DNA of 64,000 nt, taken from Archivesica marissinica. Its lineage: Eukaryota; Mollusca; Bivalvia; Venerida; Vesicomyidae. The notes beneath the pieces are model-generated. The model was not told the DNA's origin. It ran no database searches and saw only the letters and a list, made by a program, of their open reading frames with translations. Of this stretch, positions 42,801 through 55,802 are shown in pieces (position 1 is the stretch's first letter; each line of letters opens with the position of its first letter). A program made the position numbers and the translations under genes. The stretch spans positions 46,451,477-46,515,476 of the forward strand of contig CM026401.1 of assembly GCA_014843695.1 (NCBI GenBank), given 5' to 3'.

Positions 42801-45800
42801 TATTGCATATACTTGTACTAGCAGATTATTGCACAGACTTGTACTAGCAGATTATTGCATATACTTGTACTAGCAGATTATTGCATATACTTGTTCTAGC
42901 AGATTATTGCACAGACTTGTACTAGCAGATTATTGCATATACTTGTACTAGCAGATTATTGCACAGACTTGTGCTAGCAGATTATTGCACAGACTTGTTC
43001 TAGCAGATTATTGCACAGATTTGTTCTAGCAGATTATTGCACAGACTTGTTCTAGTAGATTATTGCACAGATTTTAATGTACTAGCAGATTATTGCACAG
43101 ACTTGTTCTAGCAGATTATTGCACATACTTGTTCTAGCAGATTATTGCATAGACTTGTTCTAGCAGATTATTGCACAGACTTGTTCTAGCAGATTATTGC
43201 ATAGACTTGTACTAACAGATTATTGCACAGACTTGTACTAGCAGATTATTGCATAGACTTGTACTAGCAGATTATTGCACAGACTTGTGCTAGCAGATTA
43301 TTGCATAGACTTGTACTAGCAGATTATTGCACATACTTGTTCTAGCAGATTATTGCACATACTTGTACTAGCAGATTATTGCACAGACTTGTACTAGCAG
43401 ATTATTGCACAGACTTGTACTAGCAGATTATTGCACAGACTTGTACTAGCAGATTATTGCAAGACTTGTTCTAGCAGATTATTGCACATACTTGTACTAG
43501 CAGATTATTGAACTTGTACTAGCAGATTATTGCACAGACTTGTTCTAGCAGATTATTGCACATACTTGTACTAGCAGATTATTGCACAGACTTGTACTAG
43601 CAGATTATTGCACAGACTTGTACTAGCAGATTATTGCATATACTTGTACTAGCAGATTATTGCACAGACTTGTACTAGCAGATTATTGCACAGACCTGTA
43701 CTAGCAGATTATTGCACATACTTGTACTAGCAGATTATTGCACAGACTTGTACTAGCAGATTATTGCACAGACTTGTTCTAGCAGATTATTGCATATACT
43801 TGAACTAGCAGATTATTGCACAGACCTGTTCTAGCAGATTATTGCACAGACCTGTACTAGCAGATTATTGCACATACTTGTACTAGCAGATTATTGCACA
43901 GACTTGTACTAGCAGATTATTGCACAGACTTGTTCTAGCAGATTATTGCATATACTTGAACTAGCAGATTATTGCACAGACCTGTTCTAGCAGATTATTG
44001 CACAGACCTGTACTAGCAGATTATTGCACATACTTGTACTAGCAGATTATTGCACAGACTTGTACTAGCAGATTATTGCACAGACTTGTTCTAGCAGATT
44101 ATTGCATATACTTGAACTAGCAGATTATTGCACAGACCTGTTCTAGCAGATTATTGCACAGACTTGTTCTAGCAGATTATTGCACAGACTTGTTCTAACA
44201 GATTATTGCACAGACCTTTTCTAACAGATTATTGCACAGACCTGTCCTAGCAGATTATTGCACAGACTTGTACTAGCAGATTATTGCACATAATTGTTCT
44301 AGCAGATTATTGCACAGACTTGTACTAACAGATTATTGCACAGACTTGTTCTAGCAGATTATTGCACAGACTTGTTCTAGCAGATTATTGCACAGACTTG
44401 TTCTAGCAGATTATTGCACAGACTTGTACTAGCAGATTATTGCACAGACTTGTACTAGCAGATTATTGCACATACTTGTACTAGCAGATTATTGCACAGA
44501 CTTGTACTAGCAGATTATTGCACAGACTTGTACTAGCAGATTATTGCACAGACTTGTACTAGCAGATTATTGCACAGACTTGTACTAGCAGATTATTGCA
44601 CAGACTTGTACTAGCAGATTATTGCATATACTTGTACTAGCAGATTATTGCACATACTTGTACTAGCAGATTATTGCACAGACTTGTACTAGCAGATTAT
44701 TGCACAGACTTGTACTAGCAGATTATTGCATAGACTTGTACTAGCAGATTATTGCACAGACTTGTACTAGCAGATTATTGCACAGACTTGTACTAGCAGA
44801 TTATTGCACATACTTGTACTAGCAGATTATTGCACAGACTTGTACTAGCAGATTATTGCACAGACTTGTACTAGCAGATTATTGCACAGACTTGTACTAG
44901 CAGATTATTGCACAGACTTGTACTAGCAGATTATTGCACAGACTTGTACTAGCAGATTATTGCACAGACTTGTACTAGCAGATTATTGCACAGACTTGTA
45001 CTAGCAGATTATTGCATATACTTGTACTAGCAGATTATTGCACAGACTTGTACTAGCAGATTATTGCACAGACTTGTACTAGCAGATTATTGCATATACT
45101 TGTACTAGCAGATTATTGCACAGACTTGTACTAGCAGATTATTGCATATACTTGTACTAGCAGATTATTGCACAGACTTGTACTAGCAGATTATTGCACA
45201 GACTTGTTCTAGCAGATTATTGCACAGACTTGTTCTAGCAGATTATTGCACAGACTTGTACTAGCAGATTATTGCACAGACTTTATAAATTATTGCACAA
45301 CTTGTACTAGCAGATTATTGCACAGACTTGTCTAGCAGATTATTGCAAGACTTGTCTAGCAGATTATTGCACAACTTGTTCTAGCAGATTATTGCATAGA
45401 CTTGTACTAGCAGATTATTGCACAGACTTGTACTAGCAGATTATTGCACAGACTTGTACTAGCAGATTATTGCACAGACTTGTACTAGCAGATTATTGCA
45501 TAGACTTGTACTAGCAGATTATTGCACATACTTGTACTAGCAGATTATTGCACAGACTTGTACTAGCAGATTATTGCATAGACTTGTACTAGCAGATTAT
45601 TGCACAGACTTGTTCTAGCAGATTATTGCACAGACTTGTACTAGCAGATTATTGCACAGACTTGTTCTAGCAGATTATTGCACAGACTTGTACTAGCAGA
45701 TTATTGCACAGACTTGTACTAGCAGATTATTGCACAGACTTGTACTAGCAGATTATTGCACAGACTTGTACTAGCAGATTATTGCACAGACTTGTACTAG

Positions 45801-48800
45801 CAGATTATTGCACAGACTTGTTCTAGCAGATTATTGCACAGACTTGTACTAGCAGATTATTGCACAGACTTGTACTAGCAGATTATTGCACAGACTTGTA
45901 CTAGCAGATTATTGCACAGACTTGTACTAGCAGATTATTGCACAGACTTGTACTAGCAGATTATTGCACAGACTTGTACTAGCAGATTATTGCACAGACT
46001 TGTACTAGCAGATTATTGCATATACTTGTACTAGCAGATTATTGCACAGACTTGTACTAGCAGATTATTGCACAGACTTGTACTAGCAGATTATTGCACA
46101 GACTTGTACTAGCAGATTATTGCACAGACTTGTACTAGCAGATTATTGCACAGACTTGTACTAGCAGATTATTGCACAGACTTGTACTAGCAGATTATTG
46201 CACAGACTTGTACTAGCAGATTATTGCACAGACTTGTACTAGCAGATTATTGCACAGACTTGTACTAGCAGATTATTGCACAGACTTGTACTAGCAGATT
46301 ATTGCACAGACTTGTACTAGCAGATTATTGCACAGACTTGTACTAGCAGATTATTGCACAGACTTGTACTAGCAGATTATTGCACAGACTTGTACTAGCA
46401 GATTATTGCACATACTTGTACTAGCAGATTATTGCACAGACTTGTACTAGCAGATTATTGCACAGACTTGTACTAGCAGATTATTGCACAGACTTGTACT
46501 AGCAGATTATTGCACATACTTGTACTAGCAGATTATTGCACAGACTTGTACTAGCAGATTATTGCACAGACTTGTACTAGCAGATTATTGCACAGACTTG
46601 TACTAGCAGATTATTGCACAGACTTGTACTAGCAGATTATTGCACATACTTGTCTAGCAGATTATTGCACAGACTTGTACTAGCAGATTATTGCACAGAC
46701 TTGTACTAGCAGATTATTGCACATACTTGTACTAGCAGATTATTGCACAGACTTGTACTAGCAGATTATTGCACAGACTTGTACTAGCAGATTATTGCAC
46801 AGACTTGTACTAGCAGATTATTGCACAGACTTGTACTAGCAGATTATTGCATACTTGTACTAGCAGATTATTGCAAACTTGTCTAGCAGATTAACAGACT
46901 TGTACTAGCAGATTATTGCACAGACTTGTACTAGCAGATTATTGCACAGACTTGTTCTAGCAGATTATTGCACAGACTTGTACTAGCAGATTATTGCACA
47001 GACTTGTACTAGCAGATTATTGCACAGACTTGTTCTAGCAGATTATTGCACAGACTTGTTCTAGCAGATTATTGCACAGACTTGTTCTAGCAGATTATTG
47101 CACAGACTTGTTCTAGCAGATTATTGCACAGACTTGTTCTAGCAATTATTGCACAGACTGTTCTAGCAGATTATTGCATAGACTTGTACTAGCAGATTAT
47201 TGCACAGACTGTCTAGCAGATTATTGCACAGACTGTTCTAGCAGATTATTGCATAGACTTGTACTACAGATTATTGCACAGACTGTTCTAGCAGATTATG
47301 CAAGACTTGTACTACAGATTATTGCACAGACTTGTTCTAGCAGATTATTGCACATATTTGTTCTAACAGATTATTGCACAGACTTGTTCTAGCAGATTAT
47401 TGCACAGACTTGTTCTAGCAGATTATTGCACATACTTGTACTAGCAGATTATTGCACAGACTTGTTCTAGCAGATTATTGCACAGACTTGTTCTAGCAGA
47501 TTATTGCATAGACTTGTACTAGCAGATTATTGCACAGACTTGTACTAGCAGATTATTGCATAGACTTGTACTAACAGATTATTGCACAGACTTGTTCTAG
47601 CAGATTATTGCACATACTTGTTCTAGCAGATTATTGCACAGACTTGTACTAGCAGATTATTGCACAGACTTGTTCTAGCAGATTATTGCACATACTTGTA
47701 CTAGCAGATTATTGCACAGACTTGTTCTAGCAGATTATTGCACAGACTTGTACTAGCAGATTATTGCACAGACTTGTACTAGCAGATTATTGCACAGACT
47801 TGTACTAGCAGATTATTGCACAGACTTGTACTAGCAGATTATTGCACAGACTTGTACTAGCAGATTATTGCATAGACTTGTTCTAGCAGATTATTGCACA
47901 TACTTGTACTAGCAGATTATTGCACATACTTGTACTAGCAGATTATTGCATAGACTTGTACTAGCAGATTATTGCACAGACTTGTACTAGCAGATTATTG
48001 CACATACTTGTACTAGCAGATTATTGCACAGACTTGTTCTAGCAGATTATGCACAGACTTGTTCTAGCAGATTATTGCATATACTTGTACTAGCAGATTA
48101 TTGCACAGACTTGTACTAGCAGATTATTGCACAGACTTGTACTAGCAGATTATTGCACAGACTTGTACTAGCAGATTATTGCACAGACTTGTACTAGCAG
48201 ATTATTGCACATACTTGTACTAGCAGATTATTGCACAGACTTGTTCTAGCAGATTATTGCACAGACTTGTTCTAGCAGATTATTGCACAGACTTGTACTA
48301 GCAGATTATTGCACAGACTTGTACTAGCAGATTATTGCATAGACTTGTACTAGCAGATTATTGCACAGACTTGTACTAGCAGATTATTGCACAGACTTGT
48401 ACTAGCAGATTATTGCACATACTTGTACTAGCAGATTATTGCACAGACTTGTACTAGCAGATTATTGCACAGACTTGTTCTAGCAGATTATTGCACAGAC
48501 TTGTACTAGCAGATTATTGCACAGACTTGTACTAGCAGATTATTGCACAGACTTGTACTAGCAGATTATTGCACAGACTTGTACTAGCAGATTATTGCAC
48601 AGACTTGTTCTAGCAGATTATTGCACAGACTTGTACTAGCAGATTATTGCACAGACTTGTACTAGCAGATTATTGCACAGACTTGTACTAGCAGATTATT
48701 GCACAGACTTGTACTAGCAGATTATTGCACAGACTTGTCTAGATTATTGCAAACTTTCTAGCAGATTATTGCATAGACTTGTACTAGCAGATTATTGCAC

Positions 48801-50970
48801 AGACTTGTACTAGCAGATTATTGCACAGACTTGTACTAGCAGATTATTGCACAGACTTGTCTAGCAGATTATTGCACAGACTTGTACTAGCAGATTATTG
48901 CACAGACTTGTACTAGCAGATTATTGCACATACTTGTACTAGCAGATTATTGCACAGACTTGTACTAGCAGATTATTGCACAGACTTGTACTAGCAGATT
49001 ATTGCACAGACTTGTACTAGCAGATTATTGCACAGACTTGTACTAGCAGATTATTGCAGACTTGTACTAGCAGATTATTGCACATACAGATTATTGCACA
49101 GACTTGTACTAGCAGATTATTGCACAGACTTGTACTAGCAGATTATTGCACAGACTTGTACTAGCAGATTATTGCACAGACTTGTACTAGCAGATTATTG
49201 CATATACTTGTACTAGCAGATTATTGCACAGACTTGTACTAGCAGATTATTGCATATACTTGTACTAGCAGATTATTGCACATACTTGTTCTAGCAGATT
49301 ATTGCACAGACTTGTACTAGCAGATTATTGCATATACTTGTACTAGCAGATTATTGCACAGACTTGTGCTAGCAGATTATTGCACAGACTTGTTCTAGCA
49401 GATTATTGCACAGATTTGTTCTAGCAGATTATTGCACAGACTTGTTCTAGTAGATTATTGCACAGATTTTAATGTACTAGCAGATTATTGCACAGACTTG
49501 TTCTAGCAGATTATTGCACATACTTGTTCTAGCAGATTATTGCATAGACTTGTTCTAGCAGATTATTGCACAGACTTGTTCTAGCAGATTATTGCATAGA
49601 CTTGTACTAACAGATTATTGCACAGACTTGTACTAGCAGATTATTGCATAGACTTGTACTAGCAGATTATTGCACAGACTTGTGCTAGCAGATTATTGCA
49701 TAGACTTGTACTAGCAGATTATTGCACATACTTGTTCTAGCAGATTATTGCACATACTTGTACTAGCAGATTATTGCACAGATTGTACTAGCAGATTATT
49801 GCACAGACTTGTACTAGCAGATTATTGCACATACTTGTACTAGCAGATTATTGCACAGACTTGTACTAGCAGATTATTGCACAGACTTGTACTAGCAGAT
49901 TATTGCACAGACTTGTACTAGCAGATTATTGCATAGACTTGTACTAGCAGATTATTGCACAGACTTGTACTAGCAGATTATTGCACATACTTGTACTAGC
50001 AGATTATTGCACAGACTTGTACTAGCAGATTATTGCACAGACTTGTACTAGCAGATTATTGCACAGACTTGTACTAGCAGATTATTGCATAGACTTGTTC
50101 TAGCAGATTATTGCACATACTTGTACTAGCAGATTATTGCACATACTTGTACTAGCAGATTATTGCACAGACTTGTACTAGCAGATTATTGCACAGACTT
50201 GTACTAGCAGATTATTGCACATACTTGTACTAGCAGATTATTGCACAGACTTGTACTAGCAGATTATTGCACAGACTTGTACTAGCAGATTATTGCACAG
50301 ACTTGTACTAGCAGATTATTGCACATACTTGTACTAGCAGATTATTGCACAGACTTGTACTAGCAGATTATTGCACAGACTTGTACTAGCAGATTATTGC
50401 ACAGACTTGTACTAGCAGATTATTGCACAGACTTGTACTAGCAGATTATTGCACAGACTTGTACTAGCAGATTATTGCAGACTTGTACTAGCAGATTATT
50501 GCAATACTTGTACTAGCAGATTATTGCACAGACTTGTACTAGCAGATTATTGCACAGACTTGTACTAGCAGATTATTGCACAGACTTGTACTAGCAGATT
50601 ATTGCACAGACTTGTACTAGCAGATTATTGCACAGACTTGTACTAGCAGATTATTGCACAGACTTGTACTAGCAGATTATTGCACAGACTTGTACTAGCA
50701 GATTATTGCATATACTTGTACTAGCAGATTATTGCACATACTTGTACTAGCAGATTATTGCACAGACTTGTACTAGCAGATTATTGCACAGACTTGTTCT
50801 AGCAGATTATTGCATAGACTTGTACTAGCAGATTATTGCACAGACTTGTACTAGCAGATTATTGCACATACTTGTACTAGCAGATTATTGCACAGACTTG
50901 TTCTAGCAGATTATTGCACAGACTTGTTCTAGCAGATTATTGCACAGACTTGTACTAGCAGATTATTGCA
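39841..50970. repeat. Satellite array H, right block, 26-bp unit, about 428 copies
   Basis: The same unit and variants as the left block. A non-repeat AACAACCACAAAAAC interrupts at about 41275-41290. Between 45280 and 49090 there are clusters of units with small deletions (ACTTGTCTAGC, GCAAACTTGTC, GCACATACAGATT). The array runs into an N gap, so its true size is unknown. Confidence 0.99.
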
Positions 50971-51970
50971 NNNNNNNNNNNNNNNNNNNNNNNNNNNNNN
51001 NNNNNNNNNNNNNNNNNNNNNNNNNNNNNNNNNNNNNNNNNNNNNNNNNNNNNNNNNNNNNNNNNNNNNNNNNNNNNNNNNNNNNNNNNNNNNNNNNNNN
51101 NNNNNNNNNNNNNNNNNNNNNNNNNNNNNNNNNNNNNNNNNNNNNNNNNNNNNNNNNNNNNNNNNNNNNNNNNNNNNNNNNNNNNNNNNNNNNNNNNNNN
51201 NNNNNNNNNNNNNNNNNNNNNNNNNNNNNNNNNNNNNNNNNNNNNNNNNNNNNNNNNNNNNNNNNNNNNNNNNNNNNNNNNNNNNNNNNNNNNNNNNNNN
51301 NNNNNNNNNNNNNNNNNNNNNNNNNNNNNNNNNNNNNNNNNNNNNNNNNNNNNNNNNNNNNNNNNNNNNNNNNNNNNNNNNNNNNNNNNNNNNNNNNNNN
51401 NNNNNNNNNNNNNNNNNNNNNNNNNNNNNNNNNNNNNNNNNNNNNNNNNNNNNNNNNNNNNNNNNNNNNNNNNNNNNNNNNNNNNNNNNNNNNNNNNNNN
51501 NNNNNNNNNNNNNNNNNNNNNNNNNNNNNNNNNNNNNNNNNNNNNNNNNNNNNNNNNNNNNNNNNNNNNNNNNNNNNNNNNNNNNNNNNNNNNNNNNNNN
51601 NNNNNNNNNNNNNNNNNNNNNNNNNNNNNNNNNNNNNNNNNNNNNNNNNNNNNNNNNNNNNNNNNNNNNNNNNNNNNNNNNNNNNNNNNNNNNNNNNNNN
51701 NNNNNNNNNNNNNNNNNNNNNNNNNNNNNNNNNNNNNNNNNNNNNNNNNNNNNNNNNNNNNNNNNNNNNNNNNNNNNNNNNNNNNNNNNNNNNNNNNNNN
51801 NNNNNNNNNNNNNNNNNNNNNNNNNNNNNNNNNNNNNNNNNNNNNNNNNNNNNNNNNNNNNNNNNNNNNNNNNNNNNNNNNNNNNNNNNNNNNNNNNNNN
51901 NNNNNNNNNNNNNNNNNNNNNNNNNNNNNNNNNNNNNNNNNNNNNNNNNNNNNNNNNNNNNNNNNNNNNN
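50971..51970. other. Assembly gap, 1000 N
   Basis: A run of exactly 1000 N between the 26-bp satellite and the next array. The frames called across it are meaningless. Confidence 1.
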
Positions 51971-52456
51971 AAGCCAAGATGATACGGGCGTTATTGATTG
52001 ACTCAATCTCTCCTATATATATATATATATATACCATATATCTACCAGCAAGCCAAGATGATACGGGGGTTATTGATTGACTCAATCTCTCCTATATATA
52101 TATACCATATATCTACCAGCAAGCCAAGATGATAGGGGGGTTATTGATTGACTCAATCTCTCCTATATATATATATACCATATATCTACCAGCAAGCCAA
52201 GATGATAAGGGGGTTATTGATTGACTCAATCTCTCCTATATATATATATATACCATATATCTACCAGCAAGATACGGGGGTTATTGATTGACTCAATCTC
52301 TCCTATATATATACCATATATCTACCAGCAAGCCAAGATGATAGGCGGGTTATTGATTGACTCAATCTCTCCTATATATATATACCATATATCTACCAGC
52401 AAGCCAAGATGATAGGCAGGTTATTGATTGACTCAATCTCTCCTATATATATATAT
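51971..52456. repeat. Tandem array I, about 72-bp unit containing (TA)n, 7 copies
   Basis: The unit is AAGCCAAGATGATACGGGGG, TTATTGATTGACTCAATCTC, TCC, a (TA) run of varying length, then CCATATATCTACCAGC. Length differences come mostly from the TA run. The left side is cut by the gap. Confidence 0.95.
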
Positions 52457-52619
52457 GTAAAATATTGGACTGTGTGAGGCATAGCACCAGAGACAGTACC
52501 AATATTTTACATATTGGATCCGTTTGAGGCTTATACCTTACTTAAAACACACACTTATATAAGTTCCTACTACCGTAATTTGCTATGTATAATGCGCTAT
52601 CATGTATAACTTTTTAGCA

Positions 52620-54178
52620 CGAAATTCCTGCAATAATTTTGTATTTTCTAATTCCTGCAATAATTTTGTATTTTCTAATTCCTGCGATAATTTCTATTTT
52701 CTAATTCCTCCGATAATTTCTATTTTCTAATTCCTGCAATAATTTTGTATTTTCTAATTCCTGCAATAATTTCTATTTTCTAATTCCTCCGATAATTTCT
52801 ATTTTCTAATTCCTGCAATAATTTGTATTTTCTAATTCCTGCAATAATTTGTATTTTCTAATTCCTGCAATAATTTTGTATTTTCTAATTCCTGCAATAA
52901 TTTTGTATTTTCTAATTCCTGCAATAATTTCTATTTTCTAATTCCTGCGATAATTTCTATTTTCTAATTCCTGCAATAATTTGTATTTTCTAATTCCTGC
53001 AATAATTTTGTATTTTCTAATTCCTGCGATAATTTCTATTTTCTAATTCCTGCAATAATTTTGTATTTTCTAATTCCTGCGATAATTTGTATTTTCTAAT
53101 TCCTGCAATAATTTTGTAGTTTCTAATTCCTGCAATAATTTGTATTTTCTAATTCCTGCAATAATTTTGTATTTTCTAATTCCTGCGATAATTTCTATTT
53201 TCTAATTCCTGCAATAATTTCTATTTTCTAATTCCTGTGATCATTTCTATTTTCTAATTCCTGCAATAATTTTGTATTTTCTAATTCCTGCGATAATTTC
53301 TATTTTCTAATTCCTGCAATAATTTTGTATTTTCTAATTCCTGCGATAATTTCTATTTTCTAAATTCCTGCGATAATTTCTATTTTCTAATTCCTGCGAT
53401 AATTTCTATTTTCTTATTCCTGCGATAATTTCTATTTTCTAATTCCTGCAATAATTTGTATTTTCTAATTCCTGCAATAATTTTGTATTTTCTAATTCCT
53501 GCAATAATTTTGTATTTTCTAATTCCTGCGATAATTTCTATTTTCTAATTCCTCCGATAATTTCTATTTTCTAATTCCTGCAATAATTTTGTATTTTCTA
53601 ATTCCTGCAATAATTTCTATTTTCTAATTCCTCCGATAATTTCTATTTTCTAATTCCTGCAATAATTTGTATTTTCTAATTCCTGCAATAATTTGTATTT
53701 TCTAATTCCTGCAATAATTTTGTATTTTCTAATTCCTGCAATAATTTTGTATTTTCTAATTCCTGCGATAATTTCTATTTTCTAATTCCTGCGATAATTT
53801 CTATTTTCTAATTCCTGCAATAATTTGTATTTTCTAATTCCTGCAATAATTTTGTATTTTCTAATTCCTGCGATAATTTCTATTTTCTAATTCCTGCAAT
53901 AATTTTGTATTTTCTAATTCCTGCGATAATTTCTATTTTCTAATTCCTGCAATAATTTTGTATTTTCTAATTCCTGCGATAATTTCTATTTTCTAAATTC
54001 CTGCGATAATTTCTATTTTCTAATTCCTGCGATAATTTCTATTTTCTAATTCCTGCAATAATTTCTATTTTCTAATTCCTGCGATAATTTCTATTTTCTA
54101 AATTCCTGTGATAATTTCTATTTTCTAATTCCTGCGATAATTTCTATTTTCTAATTCCTGCGATAAATTTCTATTTTC
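52620..54178. repeat. Tandem array J, 26-27-bp unit, about 58 copies
   Basis: The unit is TAATTCCTGCAATAATTTTG plus TATTTTC, alternating with TAATTCCTGCGATAATTTC plus TATTTTC and a CTCCGATAA variant. A block of about 32 units is duplicated with an offset of 843 bp. The right end decays into CAAATGCATTTTGATAATTTTC. Confidence 0.97.
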
Positions 54179-54526
54179 AAATGCATTTTGATAATTTTCA
54201 GTTTTCTGTGGGCCTTTATTGACCCCCCCCCCCCCCATATATCCATATTGCCGAGATATTATTGTACGCTGACAACCATATTATGATTTCCTATGAGAAA
54301 ACCAAACAACAGTGGCAATTCCAGACATATTGTCCAGCGAAGCCAGACCCAGTAATTAAAACCAATATATGATTGCCACATTATCACATTTGTGCGCCAT
54401 CAACATTGTGCTATGATTGACCATGCAATTTAGAATTGGACCACTGCCTAACTCTGGCATGATCTTAGGAGGCGGCTAATAGGGTATAAACAATTGGTTC
54501 TGCTACTGCTTGGTGCAGACGGATAT
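54179..54526. other. Unique spacer with a C homopolymer
   Basis: GACC then a run of C at about 54222-54236, followed by unique AT-rich sequence. No gene or RNA recognised. Confidence 0.4.
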
Positions 54527-54808
54527 GTAGTCCAGTGGTAATACGCTGGACTGGTAATCTAGGGATCGCAGGTGCGATCCCCCATCTGACCATAATAAAA
54601 TTAACAGTCTTTCAGATGGGACGTTAAACCGAGGTCTTGTGTCGGTGCTTTACACTGTGCATGTAAAAGAACCAGAGGAGACTCTGGAATGGGTCTCTGT
54701 CTGTATCATTGCACTATCCTCTAAAAATCTAAAATGACTAATCTCTTCAGGAGGCGTCGCTCATATGGGCAACCGGTAGCGACGATAAATAAACGTAAAA
54801 TACACATG
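54527..54808 (+). mobile_element. SINE family S2, full-length
   Basis: The intact tRNA-like head (TAGTCCAGTGGTAATACGC, TGGACTGGTAATCTAGGG, B-box-like GGTGCGATCCCCCATC) leads into AGATGGGACGTTAAACCG and the tail GACGATAAATAAACGTAAAA. It is the best-preserved copy of the family. Confidence 0.87.
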
Positions 54809-54892
54809 CTTGGTGCAGTGTTTGGACAGTAAAAAAATCTCCCCATGCTTACAATCATAGTTATTATCATAATATCGTAATTGAGGATCATT

Positions 54893-55393
54893 TTAAAGCG
54901 ACACTACATCAGTGAAAACGCAAATTTCTACAGAATATGTATTTTCCTATCATATGGTATAATTGTTTTCCAAATATTTGCTACAAAAACTGAATATTTC
55001 AACTAGTAAACAAACGTCGTATACACGGTTTGTTGACATAACAAAATAATGTAAATCCATGGGTAATACAACTCATGTGTCCTGAATAGCACGATTTATT
55101 GTACAGATTTACTGTTATATCTCACATTTGTGCTTATGCATATATATTTGTAGACTAATCTTAGTTAAATTATCTCTAAACGACATTATCTCGCGTTTAG
55201 TATTGACTTCGATGACAAATAAACATTAATTCAGTAGCAATGACCGTGGCGTTATATGAAATCTTACTTTCAATTTTGAAATTTGTAGACAACAACACTG
55301 TTTATTGATTCAATGTTAGTGTTTGAATGTATTCGGAAGAATTTGTAGTAGCAATGCATATTATTTGCTTTTTGCGATGTAGTGCCGCTTTAA
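54893..55393. mobile_element. TTAA-flanked MITE, family M2, complete (501 bp)
   Basis: TTAA then AGCGACACTACATC on the left, and GATGTAGTGCCGCT then TTAA on the right. The interior is AT-rich with GAAAACGCAAATTTCTACAG and TTTGCTTTTTGCGATG. A partial relative is at 824-960. The TTAA specificity suggests a piggyBac-like source, not proven. Confidence 0.7.
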
Positions 55394-55802
55394 CAGGATT
55401 ATTTTCGTAATCTTGTCTGGTTTATATCAGCTGTTTCAATAGTAGAATTGTCAGATTTGTCATTTTCAGACATCATTGACATGCTTGTGGAGGTTCGGTA
55501 CTCGGCTTAATCAAAATATAATTAGCGATTTCGGCATGTGCGAAACTTTTGGTTTCATTTCTCCTACCTATAGTTTGACGCAAAGAAGATAAACGTGATG
55601 TGAAGCCAAATGATTAGTCATGCTTGGCATCATGTAACCTGAATTGTGTTCATGAGCTGTGAAACCCACCTCAACAACATTAACAGCCAATCATTGATTG
55701 TTTGCTGGCACATTGCAAATGAATAATCAATTACTCGTAGAGAATATGAGTTAAAGAGGTAATTATGAAAAAAGGCAGATCAACTTGTGTTCTTGGTTTA
55801 CC
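55394..55802. other. Unique spacer
   Basis: No exon, RNA or transposon end recognised. The sequence becomes CCTG-rich at its right edge, where array K starts. Confidence 0.4.

Noticed and set aside
27345..50970. CRISPR-like regular short repeats
   Set aside because: The 26-bp units are directly adjacent with no unique spacers, and the surrounding DNA is eukaryotic. It is a satellite array.
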